Notes: a model not told the origin generated them from the sequence alone. 64,000 nt of DNA from CAWCDJ01 sp963796485 (GCA_963796485.1 CAWCLV010000001.1:1364001-1428000); one strand, 5' to 3'. Numbered from the stretch's first letter, positions 8,806-18,160 are shown. Numbers and translations are program-made.

Positions 8806-9974
8806 CAGAACAGCGGCAGTTTCCGCTGGATGGCGCCGGTCACGCGGGCGTCCACGTCCCCGATGAACATGTTCACTTCCGAGCGCACGCCGAACTCCGG
8901 CAGGTACACGCCGGGCTCAATGGAAAAGCATGTCCACGGCGAGACGCGCCGCTCGTCGTGGTTCTCGAAATTATCCATGTTCGCACCGTTGCCGTGCACT
9001 TCCGTGCCGATGGAGTGTCCGGTGCGGTGGGTGAAGAAATCGGCGTACCCGCGGCTGTCGATGAAGCCGCGCGCCGCGTCGTCCACCTGGAATCCGTAGA
9101 GCTGCTGCCGCGCCGCCACGGCTTCGCTGACGCGATGGATCGCGGCGTCCCGGGCGCCGGTGACGGTGTCGAAAACGCGAAGCATATCGTCGGGCGGATT
9201 CTCGCCCAGAAAATGCGTCCAGGTGATGTCGTAGTAGACGGAGTCGGGCTTGTCGAGCTTCGCCCACAGGTCGAGCAGCAGGAGATCGCCCAGGTGGATC
9301 TCGGCGTGCGATTCTTCGGTCGGCTCGTAATGCGGATTCGAAGCGTTGGAGTTCGCGGCGGCGATCGGACCGTGATCCGTAACCAGCCCCACACGGTGGA
9401 ACTCCGCGCGCACGAAGTTTTTCATGTCGAGCTCGGTTACCCGGGCGCCGGACCGCAGCCGTTCCAGCACCATGCGAAAGGCGGCTTCGCGCACGCAATC
9501 GACGCGGCGCCCCGCGTCGAGGTGGGACTCGAGCTGCGCTTCGGTCCAGCGCGCCTCGAAGAACTGAATCAGCTCGGCCGAGGTCACCACTTCCAGGCCG
9601 GCCGCGCGCACCAGTTCGATGGTTCCCGCATCCACCATCGAGACATATGGGATCGCGCAATTCGGCGAGTATTGCATGGCGATGCGCCGCAGCCCGGCGG
9701 TGATCTTGCGGATTCCTTCCACCTGCTCGGTCCAACTGGAGTAGGGGAATTTCGTGCCCGGGAGGGTGGCGATCATGTCGGGCTCGACGCGGTGTTGCAA
9801 GCCGCGCGGTTCGCCGCTCGCCGGAATCAGATAGTACCAGCGCCGCGTCGGGGTGCGCGCCGGATCCAGGCCGAGGACCCGGTATGCCAGGGGGTCGCGC
9901 ACGTGATGATCGAAAAACAGCCACCCGTCCAGCTTCTGGTTTCGCAGTTCCTGCTGAATTTTATCGAGTTCCAT
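8805..9974 (-). CDS. M24 family metallopeptidase (Xaa-Pro aminopeptidase-like)
   Basis: A pita-bread-fold metallopeptidase of 389 residues. The N-terminal domain resembles the creatinase-type domain. The C-terminal domain keeps all five metal ligands in order: D in LLLDLW, D in YYDITW, H in HRTGHSIG, E in SIEPGVY and E in GVRSEVN. It should remove N-terminal residues from peptides, possibly before proline, in the cytoplasm; no signal peptide is seen. The ATG at 9974 is used because upstream sequence in frame looks non-coding; there is no good Shine-Dalgarno. It is first of a two-gene unit with the GH31-like gene, joined by a TGATG overlap. Confidence 0.9.
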   Translation of the reverse strand: MELDKIQQELRNQKLDGWLFFDHHVRDPLAYRVLGLDPARTPTRRWYYLIPASGEPRGLQHRVEPDMIATLPGTKFPYSSWTEQVEGIRKITAGLRRIAMQYSPNCAIPYVSMVDAGTIELVRAAGLEVVTSAELIQFFEARWTEAQLESHLDAGRRVDCVREAAFRMVLERLRSGARVTELDMKNFVRAEFHRVGLVTDHGPIAAANSNASNPHYEPTEESHAEIHLGDLLLLDLWAKLDKPDSVYYDITWTHFLGENPPDDMLRVFDTVTGARDAAIHRVSEAVAARQQLYGFQVDDAARGFIDSRGYADFFTHRTGHSIGTEVHGNGANMDNFENHDERRVSPWTCFSIEPGVYLPEFGVRSEVNMFIGDVDARVTGAIQRKLPLF

Positions 9975-10030
9975 AGCGCATCTACAGTCTACCCGATCGA
10001 TGCCGGGCGGGGGCGCTACGCTCCGGGCGG

Positions 10031-11476
10031 CTACTTCGAGCCGGCGGCGGCGACGTACTTCGATGCCTGGGGCGGCGTGCGAGCATCGAACTTGATGTCG
10101 ATCACGGCATTCCGGTTGAACGAAACTTCTCCGCCGCGCGCAATGACGCTGGAGTATACGGACCACGCCATTCCATAGAAGCCGAGCGCCGTGCCCACAT
10201 ACTTCGAACTTTGCGCCGCCGCGGCCCCGGCCAGGCCGAAGCCCGACATGCCGCCCAGCGTGCGCCCGCCGACGTTGCCATTGGCGACACCGCCGGCGGA
10301 ATGCCTTTCGGCGTCGGTATCCGCGGACTTGTTGGCGATCATCACCGCGATCAGCGGAGCCAGCAGCCGCGTTTTCGATTCCGTGGCCTTCACTCCGCCT
10401 TCGCCGTCAACCTTGATATCGGTCTTCCCGGCCCGCTCGGCCGCGGAGAGAATTGCCTGCGTGCTGACGGGAGCCGGGCCGGGCGCCCCGGACCGGAGCG
10501 CCACCACGTCGGCCGGCAATTCGAACTTCTGGAAACTGAACCGCAGCTGGCCTCCGCGATGCAGCAGGCGGGCCCTCTTCGCCAGGACCACCGAGCCCGT
10601 CACGCGCGTGCCCGCGGGAAGGATCAGCTTGTGGTCCGGCGAGAAGACCGGTTCCGCCAGTACTGCCACCACGGGATCGCCCTTCTTCGCCGTTCCGGAA
10701 TCGAGCGCGGTGAGCAGCCTGGCGTGCGCCACGCTGTCGGCGTTGGGCTGCGACCCGAGGAACGTAAGGGCGGCGGGCGTCACAGCCTCCGCGCCGAATT
10801 GGAGCGGCTTCGCCAGCTCCGCGTCGATCCGCGTCCCGCGGCGCACCGATTGCGGATGGTAAGGCAGCCGGGACATAGCGTAGTCGATGAGCTGCTCCTT
10901 CTTATCCGGCGCGCGCACCATGTCGGCTACGCTGCGGGTTCGCGCATCGATCTGCGCCTTCACCTGCTGTTTCGCCTTCTGCTCGGCGGTCGCAACGGTT
11001 CCGGTCTTCTGCTTCCGCGGCTGCGCGGCCACGGCGGGCTTCACTTTTTTGGGCTTCTTCGCGGGCTTCGGCGGAATATAAATGGAGGTCAGCGGCAAGG
11101 CGCTTACCGTGTTGATCCGCACGATGCGGCCATCCGGCATCACCATCGTGCTGAACTGCACTTTGGCCTGATGCAGCGGCGTGAAATCGCCGTTGAGCAT
11201 CGTCAGAAAACGCTGCCACTTCGTCAGCGATTCGAGGCGGCTGACCCGCCCGTTCAGAATGACGCCCGCGGGCACAACCTGCTTGTCGAATGCGTAGACG
11301 GGCTCGAGCAGTTTCGCTTCGACCGGCGCGCCCAACCGCTTGGGGATTTTTTTCGTCAGGTATACCCGCAAGGGCGCGCCGGAGGGGACGGTCAGAGTGA
11401 CCTGCCCCGGAACATCCGCTGCGATTGCGATGGAAAGAAAAGGTAAACCGAAAAGCAAAAAGCGTGGGGCCCTCAT
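10031..11476 (-). CDS. Secreted protein with two related beta-rich modules, function unknown
   Basis: A 481-residue protein with a signal peptide (about 1-20, ending IAIAA). Two segments repeat one theme. Residues about 50-85 contain PVEAKLLEPVYAFDKQVVP followed by AGVILNGRV. Residues about 265-300 contain DPVVAVLAEPVFSPDH followed by PAGTRVTGSV. This 'load, then stored at high value, then PAGTxxxGxV' pattern is reminiscent of the VirB10/TrbI beta-barrel fold but does not prove it. A Lys/Pro/Ala-rich linker lies around 135-185. Near the C-terminus are Gly-rich hydrophobic stretches (about 405-450). AAGGA on the minus strand lies 7 bases before the ATG at 11476. Periplasmic or surface location is likely. 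I do not recognise a named family. Confidence 0.7.
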   Translation of the reverse strand: MRAPRFLLFGLPFLSIAIAADVPGQVTLTVPSGAPLRVYLTKKIPKRLGAPVEAKLLEPVYAFDKQVVPAGVILNGRVSRLESLTKWQRFLTMLNGDFTPLHQAKVQFSTMVMPDGRIVRINTVSALPLTSIYIPPKPAKKPKKVKPAVAAQPRKQKTGTVATAEQKAKQQVKAQIDARTRSVADMVRAPDKKEQLIDYAMSRLPYHPQSVRRGTRIDAELAKPLQFGAEAVTPAALTFLGSQPNADSVAHARLLTALDSGTAKKGDPVVAVLAEPVFSPDHKLILPAGTRVTGSVVLAKRARLLHRGGQLRFSFQKFELPADVVALRSGAPGPAPVSTQAILSAAERAGKTDIKVDGEGGVKATESKTRLLAPLIAVMIANKSADTDAERHSAGGVANGNVGGRTLGGMSGFGLAGAAAAQSSKYVGTALGFYGMAWSVYSSVIARGGEVSFNRNAVIDIKFDARTPPQASKYVAAAGSK

Positions 11477-11554
11477 GAGTGATCCTTGGCTGCGATGATA
11501 TCACGGCGTGGAGAATTCGTCGCGCGGGAGTACACTCATTCGAGGAGAAGAGCG

Positions 11555-12328
11555 ATGAACGATACCGGACGCAGACCATTTCTCGCCTCGCTGCTCGGCC
11601 TCGCCGCGCTGCCGCTCGCGGCGCAACAGAACGAAACGCCACATTTCGTGCCCAAACAGAGCGACCGCCCGGCGCAGCCCGAGGGTGACGAGCCCGGCTT
11701 CCATCCGATTTTCGACGGCAAGACGCTCGACGGGTGGGAGGGCAATCCGAAATACTGGCGCGTGGAGGACGGCAACCTCGTAGGCGAGATCACGCCCGAT
11801 ACGCTGCTGAAGAGCAACACGTTCATCATCTGGCGCGGCGGAACTCCGAAGGATTTCGAAGTCAAAGTGGACTACCGGATCACCGAGGGCGGCAACAGCG
11901 GCGTGAATTATCGCAGCGTCGTAGTGCCCGACAAAGTGACCCCTGCGAACCAGTTCGCGATGCGCGGGTACCAGTTCGACATCGATGGCCGCAACCGCTA
12001 TACCGGCCAGAACTACGAAGAAAAGGGGCGCCTCTTTCTGGCCACGCGCGGCCAGGTGACCCACGTGCTGGGGACGCAACTGCCGTTGGTGATCGCCTCC
12101 TGCGGCGACATCGAGCAACTGGCGGGGTTCATCAATAAGGACTGGAACTCGGTCCACGTGATCGCGCGCGGGAACGTGGTCACCCACATTCTGAACGGCC
12201 ACTTGATGAGCCAGGTGATCGACGACGATCCGGTGGGCCGCATGTCGGAGGGCCTGATCGGCGTGCAGGTGCACGTCGGTCCGCCGATGAAGGTGGAGTA
12301 CCGCGGCTTCCGGCTGAAAAACCTGTAG
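11555..12328 (+). CDS. DUF1080 (3-keto-disaccharide hydrolase-like) secreted protein
   Basis: A 257-residue DUF1080 protein, a concanavalin-like beta-sandwich found in many copies in Solibacter and planctomycetes and linked to sugar or keto-disaccharide hydrolysis. Visible family features are FHPIFDGKTLDGWEG (about 50-64), WRVEDGNLVGEI, FEVKVDYRITEGGNSGVNYRS and KVEYRGFRLKNL at the end. The N-terminus has twin arginines followed by a hydrophobic run (TGRRPFLASLLGLAALPLAA), a likely Tat signal. The ATG at 11555 is preceded by GAGGAGAAG (11542-11550), which decides it over any upstream frame. It is divergent from the secreted protein gene at 11476 across 78 bases. Confidence 0.9.
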   Translation: MNDTGRRPFLASLLGLAALPLAAQQNETPHFVPKQSDRPAQPEGDEPGFHPIFDGKTLDGWEGNPKYWRVEDGNLVGEITPDTLLKSNTFIIWRGGTPKDFEVKVDYRITEGGNSGVNYRSVVVPDKVTPANQFAMRGYQFDIDGRNRYTGQNYEEKGRLFLATRGQVTHVLGTQLPLVIASCGDIEQLAGFINKDWNSVHVIARGNVVTHILNGHLMSQVIDDDPVGRMSEGLIGVQVHVGPPMKVEYRGFRLKNL

Positions 12329-12348
12329 TCCGTGTCATTGACGTATCG

Positions 12349-12880
12349 GTGACGGAACTGGGCGCGAACCGGACGTTCCGCATCGTGGAGAGGGAAGGGC
12401 GGCAGGATTGGACGTGCGCGGTGGAGCGCCTGGTGCTCTCGAGCGGCGCGGCCGTATCGCTCGTGCTTCCGCTTCCGCTCGAATTGAGATTTCCCGGCTG
12501 GCGCGCGGTTCCCGAGTCACTGTTGTTCACGGCGCTGGCGATGTTGTGTTACGAGTGGGCCTTCTGTTCGTGGGAGAAGCTCCCGTTCACCTGCTGCTAC
12601 CTGCCCGGCAAGACGCCGGCGTGGACCGTGGCGCTGGAACTGCTCGGGCTGCTCATCACCCTTCCGGCGATCTGCGGCGCGATGGTCGTCTGCCTGTTCA
12701 ACCCGCTGGCATTCGTTCCGGCGATGGCGGCGATCGTTGCGGCATGGACGCACGTCCACGCGGAACGCAGCGGGAATTGGGGCCGCCTGCCCCTCAAATG
12801 GGAGGAGCTTCCGGATCCCGCGATTCACGGGTTGGATCTCCTGAAGCAGGCGGCGCGTAAAATAAGGCGTGAGCCGATTT
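12349..12880 (+). pseudogene. Remnant of a membrane protein gene, no stop before the radical SAM gene
   Basis: The open frame from 12349 reads like protein for about 175 residues. It contains hydrophobic segments (about 58-75 and 93-130) and a distinctive EKLPFTCCYLPGKTPAW motif of a polytopic membrane family, then WTHVHAERSGNWGRLPLKWEE. After about 12880 the frame continues to 13251, but only as a basic, low-quality shadow of the radical SAM gene in another frame. A real gene with a 380-base overlap is unlikely, so I read this as a fragment that has lost both its N-terminal context and its own stop. Boundaries are approximate. It could also be an intact small gene with an unusual overlapping tail. 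Confidence 0.45.
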
Positions 12881-14017
12881 CGCGAACTGAAATTGCTCTT
12901 TCCGCCCGACAGCGCGCGGCTGGCCGTGCGATTCCCGCGCGCGGCACTGCATCTGCTCTGCCATTTTGCCGGAGGCCCAAGGGCAACCGGGTTCCCGCGG
13001 CGGCTAGGTCTTTTCCTGACCAACCGGTGCAATTTGGAGTGCCCGATGTGCGCGGTCAGAGACGCGAGGAATGCGGGTCTCGCACGCGGCGGCGACATGC
13101 CCTTCGAGGTTGTCGAACAGGTAATGGCCGAGGCTTCTCCGTACCAGCCGATCGTCGATTTGATCGGTGGAGAGCCTCTCCTGTATCCGAAGTTGCAGGC
13201 CGCGATCCGGCTCGCGGGAAAGAGGAACCTGCTCGCCGTCGTCACTACTAATGGGATGCTGTTGAAGGAGCGGGCGGCGGACCTTGTTGCCGGGGAGCTT
13301 CCGGTCCTGCAAGTCTCGCTCGACGGTTGGGATGAATCGTCCCAAGCGGCACGGGGACGCGCCGGCGGCTCGTTCGACCGGCTCTGCGAGGGAGTGCGCG
13401 CGGTGCGGGAAGCGCGAGGCCGGCGCCGTTTTCCGATTATCCGGATCCTGACGACGATCACCCGAAATAACTGCGCCCATCTCGATCGCATTCAGCAGGT
13501 AGCCGCCGGGTTGGGCGTCAGATACTGGGCGGTTTCCAATTACTTCTACCTGAATCGCATCGCGCACGAGCGGCACGCCGGGTTCGCGCTCGAACACGGC
13601 TTGACCGGCGCCGTTGCCGCCCATACGATACCTGGCGATGTCTACCTATCGCCGGCGGAAATCGAAGAGCTGCAGCATTCGCTGGCGCGTGTCCGGCGCT
13701 CGGGCCGGACATTCCGCATGAAAGTCGCGTATGCGTGGCAGATCGACCTGGAACGGTATTACTCCACGCGCCAGCCCTCTTCGTCCTGTTCCTGTGATTT
13801 GCCTTACAGCAGGCTGGATGTCCATACCGATGGGCACCTGTCGGTTTGTGTGGACGGGAAGCGCCTGGGCCGGGTAGGAGACGACCGCATCGGCGACCTG
13901 TGGCGGGGAGAGGTCCTTGCGGAGTACCGGAGCATGTACGAGCGGAATAAGCCGATGCCGATGTGTTTCCGATGCTGTGGGTTGTCGCAGTCCATTTGCT
14001 TCGACCGCGCGCGATAA
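12869..14017 (+). CDS. Radical SAM/SPASM-type protein
   Basis: A 382-residue radical SAM enzyme. The CxxxCxxC cluster motif is at C54, C58, C61 in TNRCNLECPMC. Next come a conserved glutamate/glycine strand, LIGGEPLLYPKL (GGEP motif), and VSLDGWDESS. The C-terminal third has a second cysteine set (CSC near 313-315, C in LSVCVD, CFRCC, and a last Cys near the end) typical of a SPASM or twitch domain holding extra Fe-S clusters. Such enzymes modify peptides, sugars or protein side chains; the substrate is not evident and no small precursor peptide gene is obvious beside it. GTG at 12869 is the best start in sight but has only a weak AAGG too close to it. It heads a co-directional run with sialidase, ankyrin and amidase genes. 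Confidence 0.88.
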   Translation: MSRFRELKLLFPPDSARLAVRFPRAALHLLCHFAGGPRATGFPRRLGLFLTNRCNLECPMCAVRDARNAGLARGGDMPFEVVEQVMAEASPYQPIVDLIGGEPLLYPKLQAAIRLAGKRNLLAVVTTNGMLLKERAADLVAGELPVLQVSLDGWDESSQAARGRAGGSFDRLCEGVRAVREARGRRRFPIIRILTTITRNNCAHLDRIQQVAAGLGVRYWAVSNYFYLNRIAHERHAGFALEHGLTGAVAAHTIPGDVYLSPAEIEELQHSLARVRRSGRTFRMKVAYAWQIDLERYYSTRQPSSSCSCDLPYSRLDVHTDGHLSVCVDGKRLGRVGDDRIGDLWRGEVLAEYRSMYERNKPMPMCFRCCGLSQSICFDRAR

Positions 14018-14026
14018 TCGGTAGCG

Positions 14027-15148
14027 ATGTCCACGCGCAGAGTATTCATTTCGGCGGCGCTGGCCGCCGCACCGGTTCTCGCGGCCGCGCCGGAACGAAA
14101 GGTCGCGGGCGCCGGTAGGGTGATCAGCGTTCGGCCGGAGTATTATCACGGCTGGCCGACAGTCGCGTCGCGCCGGAGCGGGGAATTGCTGGCGGTCTGC
14201 TCCGGTGGCCGCGAAACGCACGTTTGCCCGTTCGGGCGGGTGGAACTGATCCGGTCGCACGACCGTGGCCGTACGTGGACCTGGCCCGAGATCCTGATGG
14301 ATTCGGCGATCGACGACCGCGACGCGGGCGTGGTTGAAACCCCCTCGGGGAGCATCCTCGTCACTACGTTCACCTCACTGGCGTACGAAGCTGCACTGAA
14401 TAACGCCAGAGATTGGCCTCGGGAACGGTTGGAGCGGTGGCAGGCGGCGAACGACCGCCTCTCGCCGCAACGGCGCCGGTCCCTGCTCGGCACGTGGATG
14501 CTGCGCTCCAGCGATGAAGGGATGACCTGGTCCGCACCCTATCGCGTGCCTGTCAACAGTCCGCACGGCCCGGCGACGTTAACCGATGGACGGATGCTAT
14601 ACGCGGGCAAGCAATTGTGGGATCCGGGGGCGAAAGTGGGTGTCTGCCTCTCGGACGACGACGGCCGCACATGGGGCCCGCTTTCCGAAATTTCGCCGCG
14701 CCCGGGCGACACCGTGGGGCAGTACCACGAACTTCACGCCGTCGATGCGGGAAGCGGCACGATTTTGGTGCACATCCGGAACCACAATCCGCGGAATGCC
14801 GGCGAGACGCTGCAGTGCGAATCGAGCGACGGGGGCAAGTCGTGGACCATGCCGCATTCCATAGGCGCCTGGGGCCTGCCGTCGCACCTATTGCGGCTCC
14901 GGGACGGCCGCATCCTCATGACCTACGGCTACCGTCGCGTGCCTTTCGGGATTCAGGCGCGCACCAGCGAAGATGCCGGCAGGACATGGTCGGCGCCGCT
15001 GGTGCTCGCCGACGACGGCGCGAATTCCGATCTTGGATATCCTTCCAGCGTCGAAGTGGCTGAAGGCCGCCTGATCACGATCTGGTACGAACGGCCGGGC
15101 GATTCGCCTCGCGCGGTGCTGCGGCAATTGGAGTGGTCTCTCTCATGA
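14027..15148 (+). CDS. Sialidase/BNR-repeat beta-propeller protein (exo-alpha-sialidase-like)
   Basis: A 373-residue exported six-bladed propeller protein. The signal peptide is about 1-22 (VFISAALAAAPVLAAA). Five Asp-box motifs are visible: SHDRGRTW, SSDEGMTW, SDDDGRTW, SSDGGKSW and SEDAGRTW. An arginine in the first blade (SVRPEYYHGWP) and a late Tyr/Glu pair (IWYERPGD) fit the sialidase active-site plan, but many acidobacterial members of this fold are not proven sialidases. It starts 9 bases after the radical SAM stop, and its TGA overlaps the ankyrin ATG by 4 bases (ATGA), so the run is likely one transcript. Confidence 0.87.
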   Translation: MSTRRVFISAALAAAPVLAAAPERKVAGAGRVISVRPEYYHGWPTVASRRSGELLAVCSGGRETHVCPFGRVELIRSHDRGRTWTWPEILMDSAIDDRDAGVVETPSGSILVTTFTSLAYEAALNNARDWPRERLERWQAANDRLSPQRRRSLLGTWMLRSSDEGMTWSAPYRVPVNSPHGPATLTDGRMLYAGKQLWDPGAKVGVCLSDDDGRTWGPLSEISPRPGDTVGQYHELHAVDAGSGTILVHIRNHNPRNAGETLQCESSDGGKSWTMPHSIGAWGLPSHLLRLRDGRILMTYGYRRVPFGIQARTSEDAGRTWSAPLVLADDGANSDLGYPSSVEVAEGRLITIWYERPGDSPRAVLRQLEWSLS

Positions 15149-16077
15149 CAGACGATTTCGACGCGGCCGTGGACGCCATGATCAACGGCGACGGTGCGGC
15201 TCTCTCCCGCCTCCTACGCGCGAATCCGGAATTGGTCCGCTCCCGCTCGACCAGTCCGCACCGGTCCACGCTGCTCCATTACGTTTCGGCAAACGGGGTC
15301 GAAGACGTTCTTCAGAAGACCCCCAAAAATATCGTCGAGATCGCGAAGCTGCTGCTGGACGCGGGCGCGGACGTGAATGCCGAGTCCGATGCCTATGGTG
15401 GGCACTCAACCGCGCTCAACCTCACCGCCACGAGTTGCCACCCGGAAAACGCGGGCGTGCAGATCGAGTTAATGACCCTGCTGCTTGAACGGGGCGCGAG
15501 GATCGGGGATTCGGACGTCAACGCCTGCCTCCATAACGGGCGCGGTGCGGCAGCGGAGTTTCTTGCGGCACGCGGCGGCACGCTCGATCTGGAAGCCGCG
15601 GCCGGTGTAGGCAGGCTGGATCTTGTCGAACGGTGGTTCGCTGCGGACGGCGGGCTGAAACCGCCGGCCACTCGCGATCAGATGGCGGATGGGTTTGCGT
15701 GGGCCTGCGAGTACGGCCGGACCAGCGTCGTCGCGTACCTTCTCGACCGCGGAATCCGGGCGGACGAGACGCTCCGGCAATACGGCCAGACCGGGTTGCA
15801 TTGGGCGGCTTACGGAGGACACGCCAGCACGGTGAGGCTCCTGCTCGAACGGGGGGCGCCGCTCGAAACGCGGGACAACACCTATCACGGCACGCCGCTC
15901 GCCTGGGCGCTGCACCAATGGCGCAGCATGGCGGAGGGTGCGCGCCCGGAACACTATTACGAAGTAGTCGCCCTCCTCGCGCGGGCCGGCGCGAAGCGCG
16001 ATCCCTCCGACCACGAATCCGCCATTCGTTCCGACAGCCGCATGGCGGCGGCGTTGCGCGGCGAGATGCCCGCATAG
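15145..16077 (+). CDS. Ankyrin-repeat protein
   Basis: A 310-residue protein with ankyrin repeats at about 35-80 (STLLHYVSANG, IAKLLLDAGADVNA), 95-125 (IELMTLLLERGARI) and 205-265 (GQTGLHWAAYGGHASTVRL, LLERGAPLETRDN, HGTPLAWAL). No signal peptide or membrane segment is seen, so it is probably a cytoplasmic binding protein. The ATG at 15145 is chosen because it overlaps the sialidase stop as ATGA; a GTG at 15133 in the same frame is less likely. Its partner is unknown. Confidence 0.88.
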   Translation: MTDDFDAAVDAMINGDGAALSRLLRANPELVRSRSTSPHRSTLLHYVSANGVEDVLQKTPKNIVEIAKLLLDAGADVNAESDAYGGHSTALNLTATSCHPENAGVQIELMTLLLERGARIGDSDVNACLHNGRGAAAEFLAARGGTLDLEAAAGVGRLDLVERWFAADGGLKPPATRDQMADGFAWACEYGRTSVVAYLLDRGIRADETLRQYGQTGLHWAAYGGHASTVRLLLERGAPLETRDNTYHGTPLAWALHQWRSMAEGARPEHYYEVVALLARAGAKRDPSDHESAIRSDSRMAAALRGEMPA

Positions 16078-16100
16078 ATCCGAAGTGCGACCATAGCCTC

Positions 16101-17897
16101 ATGTCAGATTCCCGCCGGAACTTTCTCGGCAGCGCTTCTGCCGCTCTCCTGGCCGCTGCCACTTCGTGCCGCCAAACCACGCAGCAAACCGCGGCGCCTC
16201 CCGCCGGGGCGCCCCCGGCTTTCGGGACCGCTCCGGACGTAGGTCCGCCGGTGGCAAGCTCCACGTTTGCGGAGGCCGAGAAAATCGTGCAGTTCCCGTT
16301 GAGCCCCGCGGACCGCGAGACCGCCGCCGGCAACTGGCGCAAGAGCATGGCGCCGCTGTACGAACGGCGCACCGGTCCGCGCAAGTACTCGCCGCCTCCA
16401 TCGGTTGCGCCTGCCGCCCGGTGGGATCCTTTATTACCGGGCCAGCAGGGCGGGCCGGCGCACGATCGCTTCGTCCGCACGGCAGCCGCGGCCGAACCGC
16501 TTCCCGCCAGCGACGAGGATATCGCGTTCGCTCCGGTGTGGCGGCTTTCGCGGTGGATCGAAACCCGCAAGCTGACATCGGAGCGCCTGACCCATATCTA
16601 CCTGGAGAGGCTGCAACGGTTCAATCCCAAGCTGCGCTGCGTCATCACACTGACCAGCGACCTGGCGCTGAAGCAGGCGCAGCAGACCGACCGCGAGATC
16701 GCGGCGGGGCACTATCGCGGACCGCTGCACGGCATTCCGTGGGGTGGGAAAGACCTGCTGGACACCGCCGGCATCGCGACCACCTACGGCGCCGAACCGT
16801 ATCGCAACCGGGTTCCGGCCGAGGATGCCGCGGTCGTCAGGCGACTCCACGACGCGGGTGCCGTGCTGCTGGCCAAACTCAGCCTGGGCGCGCTGGCGCT
16901 CAATGACGTGTGGTTCGGCGGCCAGACGATGAATCCCTGGGTGCTGGAAGAGGGCGCCTCGGGGTCGAGCGCCGGGCCGGGAGCCGCGACGGCCGCCGGG
17001 CTGGTCGGGTTCGCCGTCGGCAGCGAAACCGGCGGCAGCATCGTCAGCCCTTCGATGCGCTGCGGCGTCACCGGACTGCGCCCGACGTACGGCCGCGTGC
17101 CACGCACGGGCGCGATGACGCTCTGCTGGTCGCTCGACAAGCTGGGGCCGATGACCCGCAACGTGGAGGATGCGATGCTCGTGCTCTCCGCCATCTCGGG
17201 TCCCGACCCCGGCGACGCGGCGAGCGTGCCGAGCCGCCTCGATTTCGACGCCGGAGCACCCGTGGCCGGACTGCGCGTGGGATATTTCCCGGCCTGGATG
17301 AAGGAGAGCCCCGCCACGGATGTGGATCGCGCCGCGCTCGAAACGGTGCGCAAACTCGGGATGGTGCCGGTCGAAGTGTCGCTTCCCGATTGGCCCTACG
17401 ACTCGCTGCAACTGATTCTGTTCGCCGAAGCGGCGGCTGCGTTCGAGGAACTTACGCTCTCAGGCGGCTTGCAGGAACTCAAGGCGCAGGTGCCGGACGC
17501 GTGGCCGAACCTGTTCCGGCAGGCCCGCTTTCTTTCCGCTGTGGATTTCGTGCAGGCCGACCGTTTCCGCCGGGCCGTGGCGCTGGAGATGGCGCGCGTG
17601 TTTTCCCAGGTGGACCTGCTGCTGGTGCCTTCGCTGCGCGACGAAATGCTGGTCATCAGCAACTTCACGGGACACCCGTCGCTGACGATGCGCACGGGGT
17701 TCGTCGAGGTTTCCGAAGCGCGCAGCGATTGGGCTCCCGATCCGGCGCACCCCCTGCCGAAGTTCTCGCCGCCGCGGCGGGTGCCGCACGGCATAACTCT
17801 AATCGGCCGGTTGTTCGACGAAGGAACGATCGGCCGCGCCGGGCTGGCGATTGAGCGAGCCGTGAATGTGGCCGGCGAGCGGCCGCCGGGGTTTTAG
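16101..17897 (+). CDS. Exported amidase-signature family hydrolase
   Basis: A 598-residue amidase-signature enzyme with a Ser-cisSer-Lys triad: K217 in PWGGKDLL, S289 in GSSAGPG and nucleophile S313 in ETGGSIVSP. The body resembles GatA-type amidases, but the protein is exported. The N-terminus has twin arginines (SDSRRNFLG) followed by AALLAAATSC, which may be a Tat lipoprotein signal with C23 as the lipid site. A Pro/Ala-rich linker and about 100 extra residues precede the catalytic domain. It should hydrolyse amides outside the cytoplasm; the substrate is unknown. It ends in a 3-base stop/stop overlap with the convergent DUF167 gene. Confidence 0.9.
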   Translation: MSDSRRNFLGSASAALLAAATSCRQTTQQTAAPPAGAPPAFGTAPDVGPPVASSTFAEAEKIVQFPLSPADRETAAGNWRKSMAPLYERRTGPRKYSPPPSVAPAARWDPLLPGQQGGPAHDRFVRTAAAAEPLPASDEDIAFAPVWRLSRWIETRKLTSERLTHIYLERLQRFNPKLRCVITLTSDLALKQAQQTDREIAAGHYRGPLHGIPWGGKDLLDTAGIATTYGAEPYRNRVPAEDAAVVRRLHDAGAVLLAKLSLGALALNDVWFGGQTMNPWVLEEGASGSSAGPGAATAAGLVGFAVGSETGGSIVSPSMRCGVTGLRPTYGRVPRTGAMTLCWSLDKLGPMTRNVEDAMLVLSAISGPDPGDAASVPSRLDFDAGAPVAGLRVGYFPAWMKESPATDVDRAALETVRKLGMVPVEVSLPDWPYDSLQLILFAEAAAAFEELTLSGGLQELKAQVPDAWPNLFRQARFLSAVDFVQADRFRRAVALEMARVFSQVDLLLVPSLRDEMLVISNFTGHPSLTMRTGFVEVSEARSDWAPDPAHPLPKFSPPRRVPHGITLIGRLFDEGTIGRAGLAIERAVNVAGERPPGF

Positions 17898-18160
17898 CGA
17901 GCGGGCGCCAACCGCGCGTCCAATTCCTCCTGCGGCAGGCCTTCCACTTCAACCAATTTCATCCGCCCGGTGGCGCCGGTGACGATCCGCACCTTCCATC
18001 TGGGCACGCCCGCGAGTTCGGCGAAGAAGCGGACGCACTCTTCGTTCGCTTTGCCGTCCACCGGAGGGGCTGCCAGATCGAGCTTCCACGCCTCGCCGAA
18101 ACGGCCGGTAATGGCCGACCGCCTGGCCCGCGGATGCACCTTTACCGTGACACGCGCCAT
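17894..18160 (-). CDS. DUF167 family protein (YggU-like)
   Basis: A small 88-residue alpha/beta protein of the DUF167/YggU family; the biochemical role is unknown across the family. Family features are VKVHPRARRSAI at the start, LAAPPVDGKANEE in the middle (the conserved PPVDGKAN loop) and IVTGATGRMKLVEVEG. The start at 18160 lies 19 bases inside the 3' end of the Wzt-like ATPase gene on the same strand, so it is probably translated from the same message. Confidence 0.88.
   Translation of the reverse strand: MARVTVKVHPRARRSAITGRFGEAWKLDLAAPPVDGKANEECVRFFAELAGVPRWKVRIVTGATGRMKLVEVEGLPQEELDARLAPAR

Noticed and set aside
16434..17411. Antisense open frame of about 325 residues across the amidase gene
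   Set aside because: The amidase has complete catalytic motifs; the antisense product is Arg/His-rich with no fold signature.
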